Origin: Nocardioidaceae bacterium
Lineage (GTDB): Bacteria > Actinomycetota > Actinomycetes > Propionibacteriales > Nocardioidaceae
Assembly (NCBI GenBank): GCA_013811715.1
Contig: JACCUS010000189.1
Span: 1 to 6,917, forward strand
Length of the DNA: 6,917 nt
Direction of reading: 5' to 3'
The translations under genes were made by a program, and so were the position numbers. A model generated the notes under the pieces. The model saw only the letters and a program-made list of their open reading frames with translations, was not told where the DNA came from and searched no databases. The first letter of the stretch is position 1. Each line of letters begins with the position of its first letter. Shown here one piece after another: positions 5,776 through 6,917 of this stretch.

Positions 5776-6486
5776 ATGCGCCGCCATGCCTTCGTCGCCG
5801 CTCTACTCGCCGTCGCCACTGCCGCAGGCACCCAGTTGCCCACGGGCACTGCCAACGCAGCCAAGTCGTCATTGAACGTGACGTCCATCCGAGTACACAA
5901 CCTCATCGTCGTCGGCGGCTCATGCCGCAACATCGACATCACCGCTCGCCACAACGGCCCGACCCACAACGATTTCGACATGGACCTCGACATCGACGTC
6001 TGGCGCGGCCGGAAGTACGTCGGCTCCGCGTACGTCTACGACGACCGTCCGGGGCGGGTCGTCGGCGACTACTTCTGGTGCCCATTCCTCGACGGCCTGG
6101 GCAAGTTCCGCGCTGGCCCGTCAGAAGTCGACTGGTACAACTGGGGCCGCCGCTACTCCAGCGGGTCGTTCCGCGACGGCACCCGCGACTCCTTCTGGGT
6201 CAAGCAAGGGTCCAGAACCAAAGTCTTCGTCGACCGCACCCGGCACCGCGTCACATTCACCCCCCGCGCCCAGTACTACAGCGTGAACCGGAGCCGCTGG
6301 CGTAGTTGGGAAGGCCACCGCGTGGTCATCGAACGGCGGCTGGCTACAGGCCAATGGAAGAGAGTAGCCCGGACTCGCGCCGGTCACGCCACAACGGTAT
6401 TCAGCCCGAAGCGTCACGCCTGGCGCGCCGTAACCCTCGCCTCGTCCAACACAGCCCGCAGCAGGTCCGGGGTGGAGCGCATTTGA
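5776..6486 (+). CDS. Secreted two-domain protein of unknown function
   Basis: I do not recognise a named family. The 236-residue product starts with a Sec-type signal peptide: basic MRRH, hydrophobic AFVAALLAVATAAG, and likely cleavage after NA or NAA near residues 28-29. The mature N-terminal part (about 33-150) is beta-rich with only two cysteines, Cys50 and Cys102, which probably form one disulfide. It contains an acidic DFDMDLDID stretch (66-74) and a GKFRAGPSEVDW segment (109-120) of Ig-like beta-sandwich character. The C-terminal part (about 155-236) is very basic and resembles the small beta repeats of actinobacterial secreted proteins, with the pattern YYSVNRSRWRSWEGHRVVIERR then GQWKRVARTRAG. 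No catalytic motif or cell-wall anchor is seen, so it is likely released or bound by charge. The gene stands alone: 124 bases follow the GNAT-NUDIX stop, and a structured non-coding region lies downstream. No convincing promoter was found in 5652-5775. Confidence 0.82.
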   Translation: MRRHAFVAALLAVATAAGTQLPTGTANAAKSSLNVTSIRVHNLIVVGGSCRNIDITARHNGPTHNDFDMDLDIDVWRGRKYVGSAYVYDDRPGRVVGDYFWCPFLDGLGKFRAGPSEVDWYNWGRRYSSGSFRDGTRDSFWVKQGSRTKVFVDRTRHRVTFTPRAQYYSVNRSRWRSWEGHRVVIERRLATGQWKRVARTRAGHATTVFSPKRHAWRAVTLASSNTARSRSGVERI

Positions 6487-6490
6487 TCCA

Positions 6491-6587
6491 CCCGCAATCT
6501 CTGCCGAAGGACGGTCCCTCGCTCGCGATTGCGGGAAAGTTGCGCTCGAGACACTGCCAGAGCGACGAGTTTCCCGCATTTCGCGAG
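6491..6587. repeat. 66-bp imperfect palindrome with a competing third arm
   Basis: CTCGCGA (6522-6528) pairs with TCGCGAG (6581-6587). TGCGGGAAA (6530-6538) pairs with TTTCCCGCA (6570-6578). An inner CGCTC (6543-6547) pairs with GAGCG (6560-6564), giving a long three-tier hairpin. Separately CCCGCAATC (6491-6499) is the exact reverse complement of GATTGCGGG (6527-6535), so the central arm can pair either way. It could be a dispersed palindromic element, a terminator for the secreted-protein gene, or a switch-like leader. The arms are certain; the role is open. Confidence 0.6.
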
Positions 6588-6756
6588 GCGTAGCCGGGGG
6601 AGCCGGGGCGAGTCGCATGCTGAGAAGGTGCCGCCGCCTCAGTCGAGGTAGTCGCGCACTAGGGACGCCTCAACGCTGTGCGTCTGAGCGTATTAACCGT
6701 GCAGGTCAGGAGCGGTGTGGGGTGAAATACCTTGGACTGACGACCCGCCCGATTCG

Positions 6757-6768
6757 CCCTGGCCAGGG
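6757..6768. repeat. Perfect 12-bp palindrome CCCTGGCCAGGG
   Basis: A self-complementary 12-mer with no spacer. An outer pair, GACCC (6742-6746) and GGGTC (6766-6770), could form an alternative hairpin. It may be a protein-binding site or part of a folded RNA. Confidence 0.45.
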
Positions 6769-6785
6769 TCACTGTCGCACACGCA

Positions 6786-6826
6786 CAGCACCCCCGGCCC
6801 CCCGCTACGGAGGTCCGGGGGTGCTG
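6786..6826. terminator. Strong 12-bp-stem hairpin, probable bidirectional terminator
   Basis: CAGCACCCCCGG (6786-6797) pairs perfectly with CCGGGGGTGCTG (6815-6826). The 17-base loop can form further C-G pairs (6799-6803 with 6809-6813, one mismatch). No T-run follows on either strand. It is the most stable structure in the window and suits the end of a transcript from either direction. Confidence 0.6.
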
Positions 6827-6882
6827 CCGTACGGCGCAGGCGGGGTCGGTGCGGCGGTGGAGGTCTGTAGCCGCTACCCACC
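6826..6882. repeat. Cluster of short inverted repeats after the terminator
   Basis: GCCGTACGGC (6826-6835) is a perfect palindrome that shares one base with the terminator stem. GGTGG (6856-6860) can pair with CCACC (6878-6882) around an inner GTAGC (6867-6871)/GCTAC (6873-6877), with a six-base bulge. These may be operator or RNA elements of a gene beyond the window edge. Confidence 0.35.
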
Positions 6883-6917
6883 TTCGATCCCCCTGCGGCA
6901 CAGTCCCAGCCGGAGGG

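Larger units (their letters stand above)
6487..6917. other. Gene-free structured region
   Basis: No open frame here has a ribosome binding site, sensible composition or recognisable motif on either strand. The stretch instead holds several inverted repeats, listed separately, ending with a strong terminator-like hairpin. I found no tRNA T-arm consensus, tmRNA or SRP RNA signature. A gene may begin or end just beyond 6917. Confidence 0.6.

Noticed and set aside
6878..6892. CTTCGATCC as a possible tRNA T-loop
   Set aside because: The flanking bases do not form a T-stem, and no acceptor, D-arm or anticodon arm can be built around it on either strand.
6659..6901. Minus-strand 80-codon open frame in the terminal region
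   Set aside because: It runs straight through the strong 6786-6826 hairpin, lacks a ribosome binding site and has no protein-like pattern.
1..6917. CRISPR array, insertion sequence, phage or defence genes
   Set aside because: There is no regularly spaced repeat series beyond the two-copy linker repeat, no transposase or integrase motif, and no recognised defence or phage protein.

Overview
The window is high-GC DNA with many GTG starts, candidate promoters recognised mainly by a TANNNT -10 box, one apparently leaderless gene, and protein families typical of Actinobacteria (a DUF7455-type zinc-ribbon protein next to an actinobacterial ParE, and a DUF456 membrane protein). I infer a high-GC Gram-positive actinobacterium. 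A Nocardioides- or Intrasporangiaceae-like genome would fit, but genus cannot be settled from the sequence.

Layout. Bases 1-1301 (+) hold the 3' part of a multi-TM MFS drug-efflux-type transporter whose start lies upstream. Its inter-domain linker contains two copies of a 63-bp repeat with inverted arms. It converges on parE (1371-3452, -), the ATPase/TOPRIM subunit of a type IIA topoisomerase. A nested hairpin between them includes the parE stop codon. A 284-bp divergent intergenic region separates parE from a small zinc-ribbon protein (3737-3967, +). A compact control region follows: an 11-bp-stem hairpin, a -10 box, then a second hairpin of at least 12 bp. Next come the DUF456 membrane protein (4071-4556, +) and an unusual GNAT acetyltransferase-NUDIX hydrolase fusion (4593-5651, +), apparently translated from a leaderless mRNA. 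A secreted two-domain protein of unknown function (5776-6486, +) completes the coding content. The last 431 bases carry no convincing gene but are rich in inverted repeats: a 66-bp imperfect palindrome with a competing third arm, a perfect 12-bp palindrome, and a perfect 12-bp stem that looks like a terminator.

How the genes relate. The genes look like mostly independent transcription units rather than one operon. parE and the DUF7455 gene form the conserved core. The transporter, the GNAT-NUDIX fusion and the secreted protein look accessory. The most interesting items are the GNAT-NUDIX fusion, the structured repeats at 27-139 and 6491-6587, and the paired hairpins around the DUF456 promoter. 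I see no CRISPR array, insertion sequence, rRNA or tRNA, and no clear new multi-gene system.
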